A stretch of DNA of 64,000 nucleotides, taken from NCBI RefSeq assembly GCF_040703035.1, contig NZ_CP159996.1, positions 1,708,001 to 1,772,000 of the forward strand, in the 5' to 3' direction. A model generated the notes under the pieces. The model did not search any database. It was not told where the DNA came from and worked only from the letters and a program-made list of their open reading frames with translations. The DNA is from Terribacillus aidingensis (GTDB lineage Bacteria; Bacillota; Bacilli; Bacillales; Amphibacillaceae). Shown here one piece after another: positions 17,046 through 25,007 of the stretch (position 1 is the first letter of the stretch; every line of letters begins with the position of its first letter). A program made the translations under genes and the position numbers.

Positions 17046-17729
17046 TTGAATAACGATTTACTATGGATTGTCTTTTCGATTATAAATTTTGTCCTGCTGT
17101 TAATCATGTATCGGCTGTTCGGGCGTCTCGGATTGTTCGTATGGGTCGGTATGGCTACAGTATTGGCAAATATTCAGGTGACGAAGACAATCGAGCTGTT
17201 TGGTTTAACAGCTACAATGGGAAACATCATATATGGAACCATCTTCTTGGCTTCAGATATACTGAACGAGAATTATGGTAAGAAAATAGCCAGAAAAGCT
17301 GTCGGACTAGGCTTTGCTACCCTTATCATCATGACGATCATCATGCAGGTTGTTCTTGTATTCGACCCGGCGCCAAGCGACATTGCGCACTCATCTCTCA
17401 GCACGATTTTCGGATTCCTACCTCGAGTCGCACTTGGGAGCCTGATTGCATACGGCATCAGCCAATATGTTGATGTCTGGCTGTATGCATTGCTCAAGCG
17501 AATGCTGCCAGATGATAAATATCTTTGGGTGCGAAACAATGGAAGTACGATGCTCAGTCAGCTGCTGGATACGCTCGTCTTTTGCACAATTGCATTTGCA
17601 GGGACATATGAAGGCTCGGTATGGATGGAGATATTCATCTCGACGTATTTGTTGAAATTCGTGGTCAGCATCATTTCGACACCGTTTCTTTACGGCGCAA
17701 AACGGATGTACAGACAAATCAACGATTAG
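17046..17729 (+). CDS. Queuosine precursor transporter (YhhQ/YpdP family), TTG start
   Basis: A 227-residue membrane protein with about six transmembrane helices. Family features are VANIQVTKTIELFG near residue 40, SDILNENYGKKIAR near residue 70, LWVRNNGSTMLSQLLDTLVF near residue 165 and a C-terminal PFLYGAKRM. YhhQ proteins import queuosine precursors such as preQ0 or preQ1; the substrate here is inferred. The TTG lies behind AGGAGGAG; the ATG 33 bases upstream has no ribosome-binding site. It is followed after 12 bases by the RNase H-like gene. Confidence 0.85.
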   Translation: MNNDLLWIVFSIINFVLLLIMYRLFGRLGLFVWVGMATVLANIQVTKTIELFGLTATMGNIIYGTIFLASDILNENYGKKIARKAVGLGFATLIIMTIIMQVVLVFDPAPSDIAHSSLSTIFGFLPRVALGSLIAYGISQYVDVWLYALLKRMLPDDKYLWVRNNGSTMLSQLLDTLVFCTIAFAGTYEGSVWMEIFISTYLLKFVVSIISTPFLYGAKRMYRQIND

Positions 17730-17741
17730 GGGGAATGGATA

Positions 17742-18134
17742 TTGATCGAGGTATATACGGATGGTGCGACTAGTGGTAATCCAGGGCAAAGCGGTGCAGG
17801 TATCGTAATTATAAATGATGGAACACGCCAGACCTACAGCGTACCGCTCGGTATGATGACAAATCATCAAGCCGAGTTTTGGGCCATCATCAGAGCACTG
17901 GAAATCTGTCAGAGCGATTACCCCGACGATATCATCTCCTTACGCTCGGATTCCCAAGCGGCAGTACAAGCAATCGATAAGGAACATACGAAGAACAAGG
18001 AATTCCAGCCACTATTGGAACAAATCATGCAGCTTAGTCGGCAGTTTCCTTATTTCTTCATTAAATGGATACCAGAAAAACAAAACAAAGCAGCTGATCA
18101 GCTTGCCCGGGAAGCAATTCGGCAGAATCAATGA
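17742..18134 (+). CDS. RNase HI-family protein (YpdQ-like), TTG start
   Basis: A 130-residue protein with the RNase HI fold. Catalytic acids of the DEDD type are visible: Asp in YTDGATSGNPG (residue 7), Glu in NHQAEFWA (about 45), Asp in RSDSQAAV (about 69) and Asp in KAADQLAR (about 119). RNase HI cleaves the RNA strand of RNA-DNA hybrids; B. subtilis YpdQ-like proteins of this size are weakly active or of unclear function. The start is TTG behind GGGGGAA. Its 3' end overlaps the convergent DUF6123-like gene by seven bases. Confidence 0.82.
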   Translation: MIEVYTDGATSGNPGQSGAGIVIINDGTRQTYSVPLGMMTNHQAEFWAIIRALEICQSDYPDDIISLRSDSQAAVQAIDKEHTKNKEFQPLLEQIMQLSRQFPYFFIKWIPEKQNKAADQLAREAIRQNQ

Positions 18135-18409
18135 TATTGAAGCTGAAATCCTTTTCTCGCAAGCAGATTTTCTGCTTGTTTTTTTGTATGTATCTTATCT
18201 TCCCCTATTAAATCGAGCACACTAAGATAGAAGCTGCCGTCAAAGGCATGCTGGAAGCGCAACGTCATTTGCACAGCAAAAATAACCTTCCAATCAGGAG
18301 CATTGGCATAATTTTTGCCAAAATAAATGAATTGTACGTCTTCGTCAGTCAGTTTGAATCCTTTTGCCCATAAATCGTCCAGAAAATAGGCCAAGCTATG
18401 TTTCGTCAA
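18128..18409 (-). CDS. Small protein, possibly DUF6123 family, TTG start
   Basis: A 93-residue soluble protein beginning MTKHSLAYFLDDLWAKGF with a conserved-looking middle (DVQFIYFGKNY, FDGSFYLSVLDL). It resembles the small DUF6123 proteins of Bacillus from memory; this match is tentative and no function is known. AAAGGGG lies 9 bases before the TTG, and a strong promoter lies further upstream. Its stop codon lies inside the 3' end of the convergent RNase H-like gene. Confidence 0.55.
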   Translation of the reverse strand: MTKHSLAYFLDDLWAKGFKLTDEDVQFIYFGKNYANAPDWKVIFAVQMTLRFQHAFDGSFYLSVLDLIGEDKIHTKKQAENLLARKGFQLQYH

Positions 18410-18442
18410 CTTGCAAAACCCCTTTATCAGAATCCGACTATT

Positions 18443-18470
18443 ATTATAGCATTCTTGTTTCCGGTTTCAA
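18443..18470 (-). promoter_or_regulatory. Promoter of the DUF6123-like gene
   Basis: TTGAAA and TATAAT are 16 bases apart on the minus strand, and the -10 is extended by TGC. Confidence 0.78.
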
Positions 18471-18541
18471 TGATTTTATGATAATTCTATTTTATTGGAT
18501 TTATTAGATTTTTCTAACTTGCGCAACATTTCTACTAAGTA

Positions 18542-18570
18542 TTTACAATTCAAAAAGTTAGCATTAAACT
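18542..18570 (+). promoter_or_regulatory. Promoter of the lipoprotein gene
   Basis: TTTACA and TAAACT are separated by 17 bases, 30 bases before the GTG start. The surrounding sequence is rich in TTAG/CTAA repeats. Confidence 0.55.
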
Positions 18571-18600
18571 AATAAAGCCAATTAGAAAGGGGATGTTAGC

Positions 18601-19131
18601 GTGAAAAAGCTTATGTATTTGCTAGCGTTAACGGCTATCGTAGCCATCTTTGCAACAGGTTGTTCAAATGCTGATTCACAAAGTAAGTCAGACAGCGGTT
18701 CAGAAAAAACAGAAACGACCGATGTCAAAAAGGAACTTCTGCATACGCAAATGGATTTCACAGCAGAATTCAGTCCTAACTATGCACCGATCGCAGCTTA
18801 TCAAACTGCACTAGCTGACGAAGAGTCCACAGACGATGTTATCAAAACGTCTGCTGAAGCTGCTAAAAAAGCAGCTGATGAAGGTGCTGCAAAGCTTGCA
18901 GATTACAAGTTGGAAAGCAATCTTCCAGATGAAGAGAAGGAAGCCTTCACTGCTTCACTTGAGTCTTTGAAAGCATACTTCGAGGAAATTAGTAAAGCAA
19001 TCGATGCTTCTCAAACAGAGCCTAACTTAGATGCAGCTCAGAAACAATTCGATACTTTCCAGTCCGACTTAGAAGGACTCTATAAAGATGCTGGATTGCA
19101 AGTACCAGATATGACAACAGCTCTAAGCTAA
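18601..19131 (+). CDS. Predicted lipoprotein of unknown function
   Basis: A 176-residue exported protein with a GTG start behind AAAGGGG. Residues 1-21 form a lipoprotein signal peptide (MKKLMYLLALTAIVAIFATGC) with the lipidated cysteine at residue 21. A Ser/Asp/Glu linker follows (22-45), then a mostly alpha-helical, acidic, Ala/Lys/Asp/Glu-rich domain likely to form a helical bundle on the outer face of the membrane. I recognise no named family. It is a single-gene unit with its own promoter and terminator. Confidence 0.8.
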   Translation: MKKLMYLLALTAIVAIFATGCSNADSQSKSDSGSEKTETTDVKKELLHTQMDFTAEFSPNYAPIAAYQTALADEESTDDVIKTSAEAAKKAADEGAAKLADYKLESNLPDEEKEAFTASLESLKAYFEEISKAIDASQTEPNLDAAQKQFDTFQSDLEGLYKDAGLQVPDMTTALS

Positions 19132-19168
19132 AAAAAACGATGCAGATCGCTCTGCATCGTTTTTTTTA
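19131..19168. terminator. Bidirectional terminator between lipoprotein gene and ypwA
   Basis: A perfect 10-base-pair stem (ACGATGCAGA and complement) around TCGC, with A and T runs on both sides, serves both convergent genes. Confidence 0.93.
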
Positions 19169-20656
19169 TAATTGATAGATTTTACTGTATTTCTCAGTTA
19201 GATAGCTTACAAGATGATTGGGATTCAATCCTTCACCCGTTACATCCTGCAGCAATTCCAAAGGTTTCTTAGCTTTACCGTATTGATGGATTTGTTCCGT
19301 TAACCATTCTTTGATCGGAGCGAAGTCCCCTTTTTCAATCAGACTGTCCGTATCCAAAGACTGCTGCATCTTGGCATGGAACTGCGCTGCGTACATATAA
19401 CCTAGTGCGTATGAAGGGAAATAACCGAAGTCCCCTCCTGACCAGTGAATATCCTGCAGCACACCTTGGGAATCGCTTTCTGGCACAATACCAAGGTACT
19501 CTTCCATTTTACTGTTCCAGATTTCAGGCAGATCTTTCACCTCGATCTCATCTTTGAATAGTGCTTTCTCCAGTTCATAACGGATCATGATATGCAATGC
19601 GTACGTCAATTCGTCTGCCTCAATCCGGATGAATGAAGCTTTTACCTCATTCACTGCCTGATAGAATGTCTCAAAATCAATGTCCTGCAGTGATGCAGGC
19701 GCATAAGTTTTGAATTCCTCAAAATGGCCTTTCCAGAATGCCTCGCTGCGTGCGACGAAGTTTTCCCAGAATAAAGACTGAGATTCATGAATTCCCATGC
19801 TCGTTCCGCTTGCTAAAGGTGTCGAAGCTAATTTTTCCGCTATGTTCTGTTCGTACAGCGCATGACCGCCTTCATGAATCGTACCGAAGACAGCCATCCG
19901 GAAATCTTCTTCATCATAACGCGTCGTGATACGGACATCTTTCGGGTTCAATGTGATTTCAAATGGATGAATTGTATCATCCAGTCTTCCAGCTTCAAAG
20001 TCATAGCCCATTTTTTCCAGAACAGAAATAGTAAAAGCTTTTTGCTGTTCCTTCGAGAAATGGGTCTGCAGCACACTAGTGTCTGGTTTCACGTTTGACT
20101 GTTTGATTTGTTCAAGTAAATTTGTAAGGGATTTACGCAATGCTGGGAACACTTCATCCAGCGTCTCCATTGTCACGCCAGGCTCATACATATCGAGCAG
20201 AACGTCATAAGGATGCTGATCAGCATTCCAATAAGAAGCGAATTTCTTTTTGTAGGCAACCAGTTCCTCCAGATATGGCTGAAGCAAATTGAAATCACCT
20301 TTTTCTCTTGCTTCTCCCCAAACAGATTCGGCTTTGGACTGAAGCATGATATATGCTTTAAATTCTGCTTCAGGAATTTTCTTGTTTCGATCGTATTCTT
20401 TTTCACTCTCAGCTAATGATTTGACCAGAATTTCGTCCTCTGCGATCGGCTTCAGTTCCTCTATCAGTTCTTTCAGTTTGTCAGATGTGGATAGACGATG
20501 CGACTGCTGTGATAAATAGCTGATCGCTTCTGCCCGATATTCCATACCAGCTTTCGGTGCTTTCGTCCGCAAGTCCCAATGCATGAGGGCTATTGCTTCT
20601 TCATACGCTTTTTGTTCCTTGATCAAGTCCCAATATTGCTGTGTTGCATCTGACAT
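19166..20656 (-). CDS. Metallocarboxypeptidase M32 (YpwA-like)
   Basis: A 496-residue cytosolic zinc carboxypeptidase that removes C-terminal residues. The active-site motif HEGGH occurs in TIHEGGHALYEQ, followed by the M32-specific SGTSMGIHESQSLFWEN and the later RIEADELTYALHIMIRYE. Length agrees with family members (about 500). It lies 17 bases upstream of nothing coding on its own strand other than the terminator, and follows ypsC by 17 bases, so the two may be cotranscribed. Confidence 0.93.
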   Translation of the reverse strand: MSDATQQYWDLIKEQKAYEEAIALMHWDLRTKAPKAGMEYRAEAISYLSQQSHRLSTSDKLKELIEELKPIAEDEILVKSLAESEKEYDRNKKIPEAEFKAYIMLQSKAESVWGEAREKGDFNLLQPYLEELVAYKKKFASYWNADQHPYDVLLDMYEPGVTMETLDEVFPALRKSLTNLLEQIKQSNVKPDTSVLQTHFSKEQQKAFTISVLEKMGYDFEAGRLDDTIHPFEITLNPKDVRITTRYDEEDFRMAVFGTIHEGGHALYEQNIAEKLASTPLASGTSMGIHESQSLFWENFVARSEAFWKGHFEEFKTYAPASLQDIDFETFYQAVNEVKASFIRIEADELTYALHIMIRYELEKALFKDEIEVKDLPEIWNSKMEEYLGIVPESDSQGVLQDIHWSGGDFGYFPSYALGYMYAAQFHAKMQQSLDTDSLIEKGDFAPIKEWLTEQIHQYGKAKKPLELLQDVTGEGLNPNHLVSYLTEKYSKIYQL

Positions 20657-20673
20657 ACTATCCGCTCCCTTAT

Positions 20674-21810
20674 TTAGATATGTTTACCGAAATACTGATA
20701 ATAGTCGGTTTTGATAAAACCATTGAAAAGCTTGCGTTTCTTCGTTGCCTGCTTGCCGTAGAATGTTTCGAAACCTTCGTGAGATGTCAAGATATAACCG
20801 CTCCATGAAGGGTTAGCCTTCATGATGGAGCCGAGCTCTTTGTAGGCTTTTTCCACCTCAGGGCGATCTCCCATTCTTTCCCCATAAGGCGGATTCGTTA
20901 TCATGTAGCCATTATCCTGCTTCGGATTCCAATCTGCCACCTGCATCTGTCTCCAGTTGACTAATTCCCCAAGGCCTGACTCAATACTGTTTGCCTTCGC
21001 GATTTCCACCATTTTATGATCGATATCCGAACCTGAAATATGAAGTTCCTGATCATAATTGGCTAAGTCCTCGGCTTCTTCCAGTGCCTTTTCCCAAAGG
21101 TCAGATTTCACCCAATGCCAGTTTTCGGCATCAAATTCACGGTTAAATCCAGGTGCAATGTTCTGCCCTATCAGTGCTGCTTCGATAGCAATAGTACCGC
21201 TTCCGCAAAACGGGTCGTGAAGCGGGAATTCCGGACGCCAATTCGTCAATAGCACCATTGCGGCTGCAAGTGTTTCCTTGATAGGAGCTTCGCCTTGCCC
21301 GACGCGATAGCCACGTTTATGCAAGCCTGTCCCGCTAGTGTCCAGAGTAAGGCTAACCGTATCCTTCAAGATAGCCACTTCAATCCGGTGTCTTGGCCCG
21401 GACTCCTCCAGCCAGGAAGCAATACCGTGCTTTTGCTTCAGCCTCTCTACAACAGCCTTCTTTACGATACGCTGACAATCCGGGACACTATATAACGTCG
21501 ATTTGACGCTTTTTCCGATAACCGGGAATTCTCCATTTTCCTGTATGTACGTTTCCCAAGGTAATGCCTTCGTCTGTTCAAAAAGCTCATCAAAAGTAGT
21601 CGCTTTGAATTCCCCAACAAGCACTTTGATACGATCAGCTGTCCGCAGCCACAGATTGCAGCGTGCAATGGCGGACGGATCTGCCTGGAATATTACTTTA
21701 CCATTGTCTACTTGAACATCTTCATAGCCCAGCTGCTTCACTTCGCGTGCAACGACAGACTCCAATCCCATCGCCGCAGTGGCAATCAGGGTCACTTGCC
21801 TTTTCATCAT
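20674..21810 (-). CDS. ypsC: THUMP-domain rRNA methyltransferase YpsC (RlmL-like)
   Basis: A 378-residue SAM-dependent RNA guanine-N2 methyltransferase. Residues 1-160 form an RNA-binding THUMP-type region; the catalytic domain follows with HDPFCGSGTIAIEAAL near residue 200 for SAM binding and NPPYGERMG near residue 310, the NPPY motif of N-methylating enzymes. The exact base modified is inferred from the RlmL/YpsC family. Two consecutive ATGs make the start ambiguous by one codon. It lies next to rnpB and gpsB as in B. subtilis. Confidence 0.9.
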   Translation of the reverse strand: MMKRQVTLIATAAMGLESVVAREVKQLGYEDVQVDNGKVIFQADPSAIARCNLWLRTADRIKVLVGEFKATTFDELFEQTKALPWETYIQENGEFPVIGKSVKSTLYSVPDCQRIVKKAVVERLKQKHGIASWLEESGPRHRIEVAILKDTVSLTLDTSGTGLHKRGYRVGQGEAPIKETLAAAMVLLTNWRPEFPLHDPFCGSGTIAIEAALIGQNIAPGFNREFDAENWHWVKSDLWEKALEEAEDLANYDQELHISGSDIDHKMVEIAKANSIESGLGELVNWRQMQVADWNPKQDNGYMITNPPYGERMGDRPEVEKAYKELGSIMKANPSWSGYILTSHEGFETFYGKQATKKRKLFNGFIKTDYYQYFGKHI

Positions 21811-21838
21811 GTAAAACCTCGCTTTTATGTATTAAAAA

Positions 21839-21872
21839 GCCCTCTCTAGCTGAAACCAGTTAGAAAGGGCTG
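21839..21872 (-). terminator. Terminator of rnpB
   Basis: On the minus strand AGCCCTTTCT pairs with AGAGAGGGCT (one wobble) and runs into TTTTTAAT, just before ypsC. Confidence 0.8.
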
Positions 21873-21884
21873 TTTGTTGTATAC

Positions 21885-22283
21885 AGTGGACCAAATGAAT
21901 GTTCTGTAAGCCATGTTCTGTACCGATGCACTGCGAGCGGTGGTCAGCCTCGTACAACGGCAGTAATCATCTATCTACAAGCTCATCACTTGTCCCTTTT
22001 TAGGTTGAATTCCCATAATCAAGGGTGCCCCTACCAACATTTGGGTTGCTCACTCGTGGGGTTTACCTCGTTCCACTCAGCAAGTTTCCAAGCTGACTAC
22101 GTCACTGTGGCACTTTCAAGACATGTCAGCCATATCCGAAGACTTAGGCTTTCTGCCTGCCGTTAGCATTGCTGCTACCTTGGCTTATGAATTCGCCAAG
22201 CACGAACACTACAAGCATCTCAGCCTGTGTGAGCATGGACTTTCCTCTGCATCACTGCAGCGATTACTCAAACATTCATTTTT
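21885..22283 (-). ncRNA. rnpB: RNase P RNA, Bacillus class B
   Basis: The catalytic RNA of ribonuclease P, which matures tRNA 5' ends. On the minus strand the conserved blocks appear in order: GAGGAAAGTCCATGCTC, GAGATGC, AACGGCAGG, GAAAGTGCCACAGTGACG, GTGGAACG followed by GGTAAACCCC, TGGTAGGGG and ATAGATGATTACTGCC, ending with ACAGAACATGGCTTACAGAAC. The two ends, AAATGAATGTT and AACATTCATTT, pair as helix P1. The length of about 400 bases fits class B. Ends are set by P1 and may be off by a few bases. Confidence 0.97.
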
Positions 22284-22296
22284 AAGTTGCTAACCT

Positions 22297-22325
22297 ATTG
22301 TACGCGGTTCGACGTCAATAGTCAA
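22297..22325 (-). promoter_or_regulatory. Promoter of rnpB
   Basis: TTGACT and TACAAT are 17 bases apart on the minus strand, about 14 bases before the 5' end of RNase P RNA. Confidence 0.8.
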
Positions 22326-22337
22326 GACCGCCCAGCA

Positions 22338-22712
22338 TCAAACATCATTCTCAGCGAATTTTTTTCCGAAAACGGCCTTCTCCAAATTGGACAGACGTTT
22401 AAGGATGTCATAATTCACTTGATGATTTGTCTGAGTCTCTCGCTCACGTACCGGAGCAGCCGGCTGTGGAGCTTGTTCTTTCGGTTGCTGTACAGATCTG
22501 GTTGATCTCACAGTGTCGTTTGAGGACTGCTGCTGTCTCAGACGTTCGTTTTCGCTTTTCAGTCGATCGATTTCTTTTTGGAATGTTTCGTAATCCTGAA
22601 TGATTTTGTCCAAATACTCATCGACTTCATCTTGGTTATAACCACGCATACCTGTTTTAAAATTCTTTTCAAAGATATCTTTTTGTGTCAGTTGGATGTT
22701 TGCCAAAGCCAT
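22338..22712 (-). CDS. gpsB: Cell division regulator GpsB
   Basis: A 124-residue DivIVA-like coiled-coil protein that couples division and elongation by docking PBP1 and other wall enzymes. The N-terminal membrane-binding DivIVA-type domain reads LTQKDIFEKNFKTGMRGYNQDEVDEYLD, followed by coiled coil (to about residue 70), a Gln/Pro-rich linker and a short helical C-terminus (YDILKRLSNLEKAVFG). I start at the ATG 7 bases after GAGGTGA rather than at an upstream TTG. Its partner PBP1 (ponA) is also in this window. Confidence 0.95.
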   Translation of the reverse strand: MALANIQLTQKDIFEKNFKTGMRGYNQDEVDEYLDKIIQDYETFQKEIDRLKSENERLRQQQSSNDTVRSTRSVQQPKEQAPQPAAPVRERETQTNHQVNYDILKRLSNLEKAVFGKKFAENDV

Positions 22713-22787
22713 ACACAAGTCACCTCATTTATACAATTGTATATATGTCCATTCTTTCAAAATCAGTTGAGATTGTCAATTTTCTTC

Positions 22788-23366
22788 TCATGTCTGATCC
22801 CAATATGAAGGATCATTCATCTGTTCCCTCTCAAGTGTGTCCTGCAAATCCAGCGCAGTTATATAGTAGAGCTCATAATCATGCGCTTCTTGATAGCTGC
22901 GTGCTTCTTTGAGGAAGAAGTCGATACTGCCTGTCTGATTTTCGTCATACATGACAAGTGCACCCTCCGTTTTGGACAGCATCCATTTATCTCGTGCTTT
23001 GAATTGGTAAGGTCCCTTATAATCACCTTCATATATCGGCTGATAGAAATCAGCAAGCATGATCAGTTCCTGATACTCTTCCTGCAAATCTTCTGACCAG
23101 CGTGCGTCCTGATTATCAAAAGGGGGGATGACAGCAAGCTGTATATCATATTCCTCTTCCTTCAGATCAAGTACAACCTGGGCTGCCCAAAGCTCCACAC
23201 CCGTCTGTCCGGACAGAAGCACCCATTCCAATCCAGTTTCAATCAGACCGATTAGCTTGTCCCGTATGGTTTGCTTGATATAATGCACACGAGGATCACT
23301 CATCTTAAAGATTCCCATTTCGTAGTGCTTGTATCCAGTCACATATAAATTCTTCATCTGGGACAT
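22788..23366 (-). CDS. ypsA: YpsA family protein (DUF1273, SLOG-like fold)
   Basis: A 192-residue cytosolic protein of the YpsA family. Recognisable segments are the start NLYVTGYKHYEMGIF, the nucleotide-binding LLSGQTGVELWAAQVV near residue 52 and KARDKWMLSKTEGALVMYDE near residue 123. YpsA belongs to the SLOG superfamily and has been tied to division and glucose-related stress in B. subtilis; its ligand is not settled. It lies upstream of gpsB in the conserved order. GAGGAG precedes the ATG at short spacing. Confidence 0.9.
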   Translation of the reverse strand: MSQMKNLYVTGYKHYEMGIFKMSDPRVHYIKQTIRDKLIGLIETGLEWVLLSGQTGVELWAAQVVLDLKEEEYDIQLAVIPPFDNQDARWSEDLQEEYQELIMLADFYQPIYEGDYKGPYQFKARDKWMLSKTEGALVMYDENQTGSIDFFLKEARSYQEAHDYELYYITALDLQDTLEREQMNDPSYWDQT

Positions 23367-23405
23367 GCGCTCCTCTTCTTTTCACTGTTTCTATCTAAAC
23401 ATAAA

Positions 23406-23436
23406 AGAGCTGGCTGACGCCAGCTCTAATACGGCT
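23406..23436 (-). terminator. Terminator of the coat gene
   Basis: AGAGCTGGC and its complement enclose a tetraloop (23406-23427), followed on the minus strand by TTTTAT. Confidence 0.85.
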
Positions 23437-23437
23437 A

Positions 23438-23863
23438 TTAGTACCACTTTTTCTGAGTTGGTTTAGGTTTCGGTGCCATTTGCGGCTGCTGCTGTGGCTG
23501 AGGCTGCGGCTGGTACATTTGCGGGCTAACCTGCTGCGGCATTGGCATAGGTGCTGGCATCGGCATTGGACCACAGTCATGACAAGGGTTCGGTCTTGGC
23601 GGACTATTATGAGTAGGGCTAAGATGTGTCTGCTCCATCGATTTTTCATTGGCAAAAGAAGTCGTATGCGGATACATGTGGACGTTCTTCACCTTATGAT
23701 GGTTCACCACTGTAGTATGAACTGGGTGTATATGCTCAATTACCTCTTCAGAGTAAGTGTGTTGTACATTGTTGATGACAGGATCGACAATAGTCTTCGT
23801 TCCGCAGTGCACTGGACCACAATGTACTGGGCGCGGAGGAGGACAGCAATGTCTTTTACGCAT
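23438..23863 (-). CDS. CotD-like spore coat protein
   Basis: A 141-residue Cys/His/Pro/Gln-rich protein starting MRKRHCCPPPRPVHCGPVHCG. The central block (VQHTYSEEVIEHIHPVHTTVVNHH and KNVHMYPHTTSF) is typical of CotD coat proteins; the C-terminal third is low-complexity with PMPMP and QPQPQ runs and ends KKWY. AAAGGGGAAAG precedes the ATG; an upstream in-frame start would swallow the promoter. A SigK-type promoter directly upstream supports mother-cell expression late in sporulation. Confidence 0.88.
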   Translation of the reverse strand: MRKRHCCPPPRPVHCGPVHCGTKTIVDPVINNVQHTYSEEVIEHIHPVHTTVVNHHKVKNVHMYPHTTSFANEKSMEQTHLSPTHNSPPRPNPCHDCGPMPMPAPMPMPQQVSPQMYQPQPQPQQQPQMAPKPKPTQKKWY

Positions 23864-23894
23864 GTTCTTTCCCCTTTCTGTATTGGATTCTCTA

Positions 23895-23922
23895 TAACAT
23901 ATGAAAGGGCGAAAGAACATGT
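23895..23922 (-). promoter_or_regulatory. SigK-type promoter of the coat gene
   Basis: AC, 17 bases, then CATATGTTA matches the SigK pattern AC-N16/17-CATANNNTA, about 32 bases before the ATG. Confidence 0.72.
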
Positions 23923-23943
23923 ACTATGACAAAAACCTATATT

Positions 23944-24984
23944 TCAGGCGTTTCGACTGATTAACCTGTCCGTATTTCTTAATGACTCCAAATTTTGAGC
24001 CCCGATTCCGAACATGCTGATCCTAAGCTCAAGTTCCAGCTGTTCGAATCGTTCCAGCAGTGCCTCTTTCGAATCCACAGCTTCCGGTAAGATGGAACGA
24101 CCGTAGCCTGCCATATCAGCTCCTAAAGCTATCGCTTTAGCTGCATCAACGCCAGTCGTGATTCCTCCGCTTGCAATCAGGCAGTCAGGGGCTTTTGGCA
24201 ATCTGCTCAGCTGCTCGATGCATGTAGCTGTCGGAAGACCCCAATCAAGAAATGCTGACGCAGCTCTTTGCTTTATAGGGTTCTGAGAACGATATTTCTC
24301 CACTTCGATCCAAGAAGTCCCTCCTGCTCCCGCTGTATCAATGAATTGCACGCCTGATTCAATCAGCAGGCTGCATGTATCAGGAGCGATCCCAAAGCCC
24401 ACTTCCTTGATGCCGACCGGTACAGATAATGTATCAGCCACTCTTGCGATTTTAAGCAGAAGGCCGCTGAAGTCTGTATCCCCTTCATCTTGGAAAATTT
24501 CCTGCATGCTATTAAGATGGAGCACGATAGCATCTGCACCTGTCAAACTTACGATTTGACCGCATTCCTCAGGTCCATAGCCGTAATTCAGCTGGACAGC
24601 ACCGATATTTGCGAAGATTGGAATGGTAGGCGCTTCTTCCCGCAGCTGAAAGCTTGCGGCAGCTGCCTTATTTTCCAGCGCCACTCGACTGGAACCAAGC
24701 CCTAATGCCCAGCCTTTTTCTTCAGCAGCTCTTGCTAAATTCCGATTTATCTCATGTGCACGGGGCGTGCCGCCGGTCATACTGCTGATCAAAAAAGGTA
24801 CTTTCACCTGTTTTTGAAGAAATGTGGTGCTAGTATCAATAGTATTGAAGCTGATTTCAGGAAGAGCTTGATGCTCGAATCGGTAAGTTTCAAAGCCGGT
24901 TGAAATTCCTTTTCCTTGTACTTGTTCATTCAACGTAATATGTATATGTTCATCCTTACGGTTATGTATAGATCTTTCTTTCAT
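23944..24984 (-). CDS. fni: Type II isopentenyl-diphosphate isomerase (FMN-dependent)
   Basis: Interconverts IPP and DMAPP, the starters of isoprenoid synthesis, using FMN and NADPH. The 346 residues carry type II motifs: RKDEHIHI at the N-terminus, SSMTGG, GLGSSRVAL, ANIGAVQLNYG, HLNSMQEIFQDEGDTDF with the catalytic glutamine, GIKEVGFGI, DTAGAGGTSW and ASGGITTG. I start at MKERSIHN behind AGGGGGAAA; the longer in-frame extension lies within the upstream desaturase. It is the last gene of the carotenoid cluster, 23 bases after the CrtP-like gene, so precursor supply is coregulated with pigment genes. Confidence 0.95.
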   Translation of the reverse strand: MKERSIHNRKDEHIHITLNEQVQGKGISTGFETYRFEHQALPEISFNTIDTSTTFLQKQVKVPFLISSMTGGTPRAHEINRNLARAAEEKGWALGLGSSRVALENKAAAASFQLREEAPTIPIFANIGAVQLNYGYGPEECGQIVSLTGADAIVLHLNSMQEIFQDEGDTDFSGLLLKIARVADTLSVPVGIKEVGFGIAPDTCSLLIESGVQFIDTAGAGGTSWIEVEKYRSQNPIKQRAASAFLDWGLPTATCIEQLSRLPKAPDCLIASGGITTGVDAAKAIALGADMAGYGRSILPEAVDSKEALLERFEQLELELRISMFGIGAQNLESLRNTDRLISRNA

Positions 24985-25007
24985 CCTGTTTCCCCCTGGC
25001 TCAAAAC

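Noticed and set aside
23480..23929. Open frame of 149 codons on the plus strand across the coat gene
   Set aside because: It is the complement of the His/Pro-rich CotD-like gene, which has a SigK promoter and clear family motifs.
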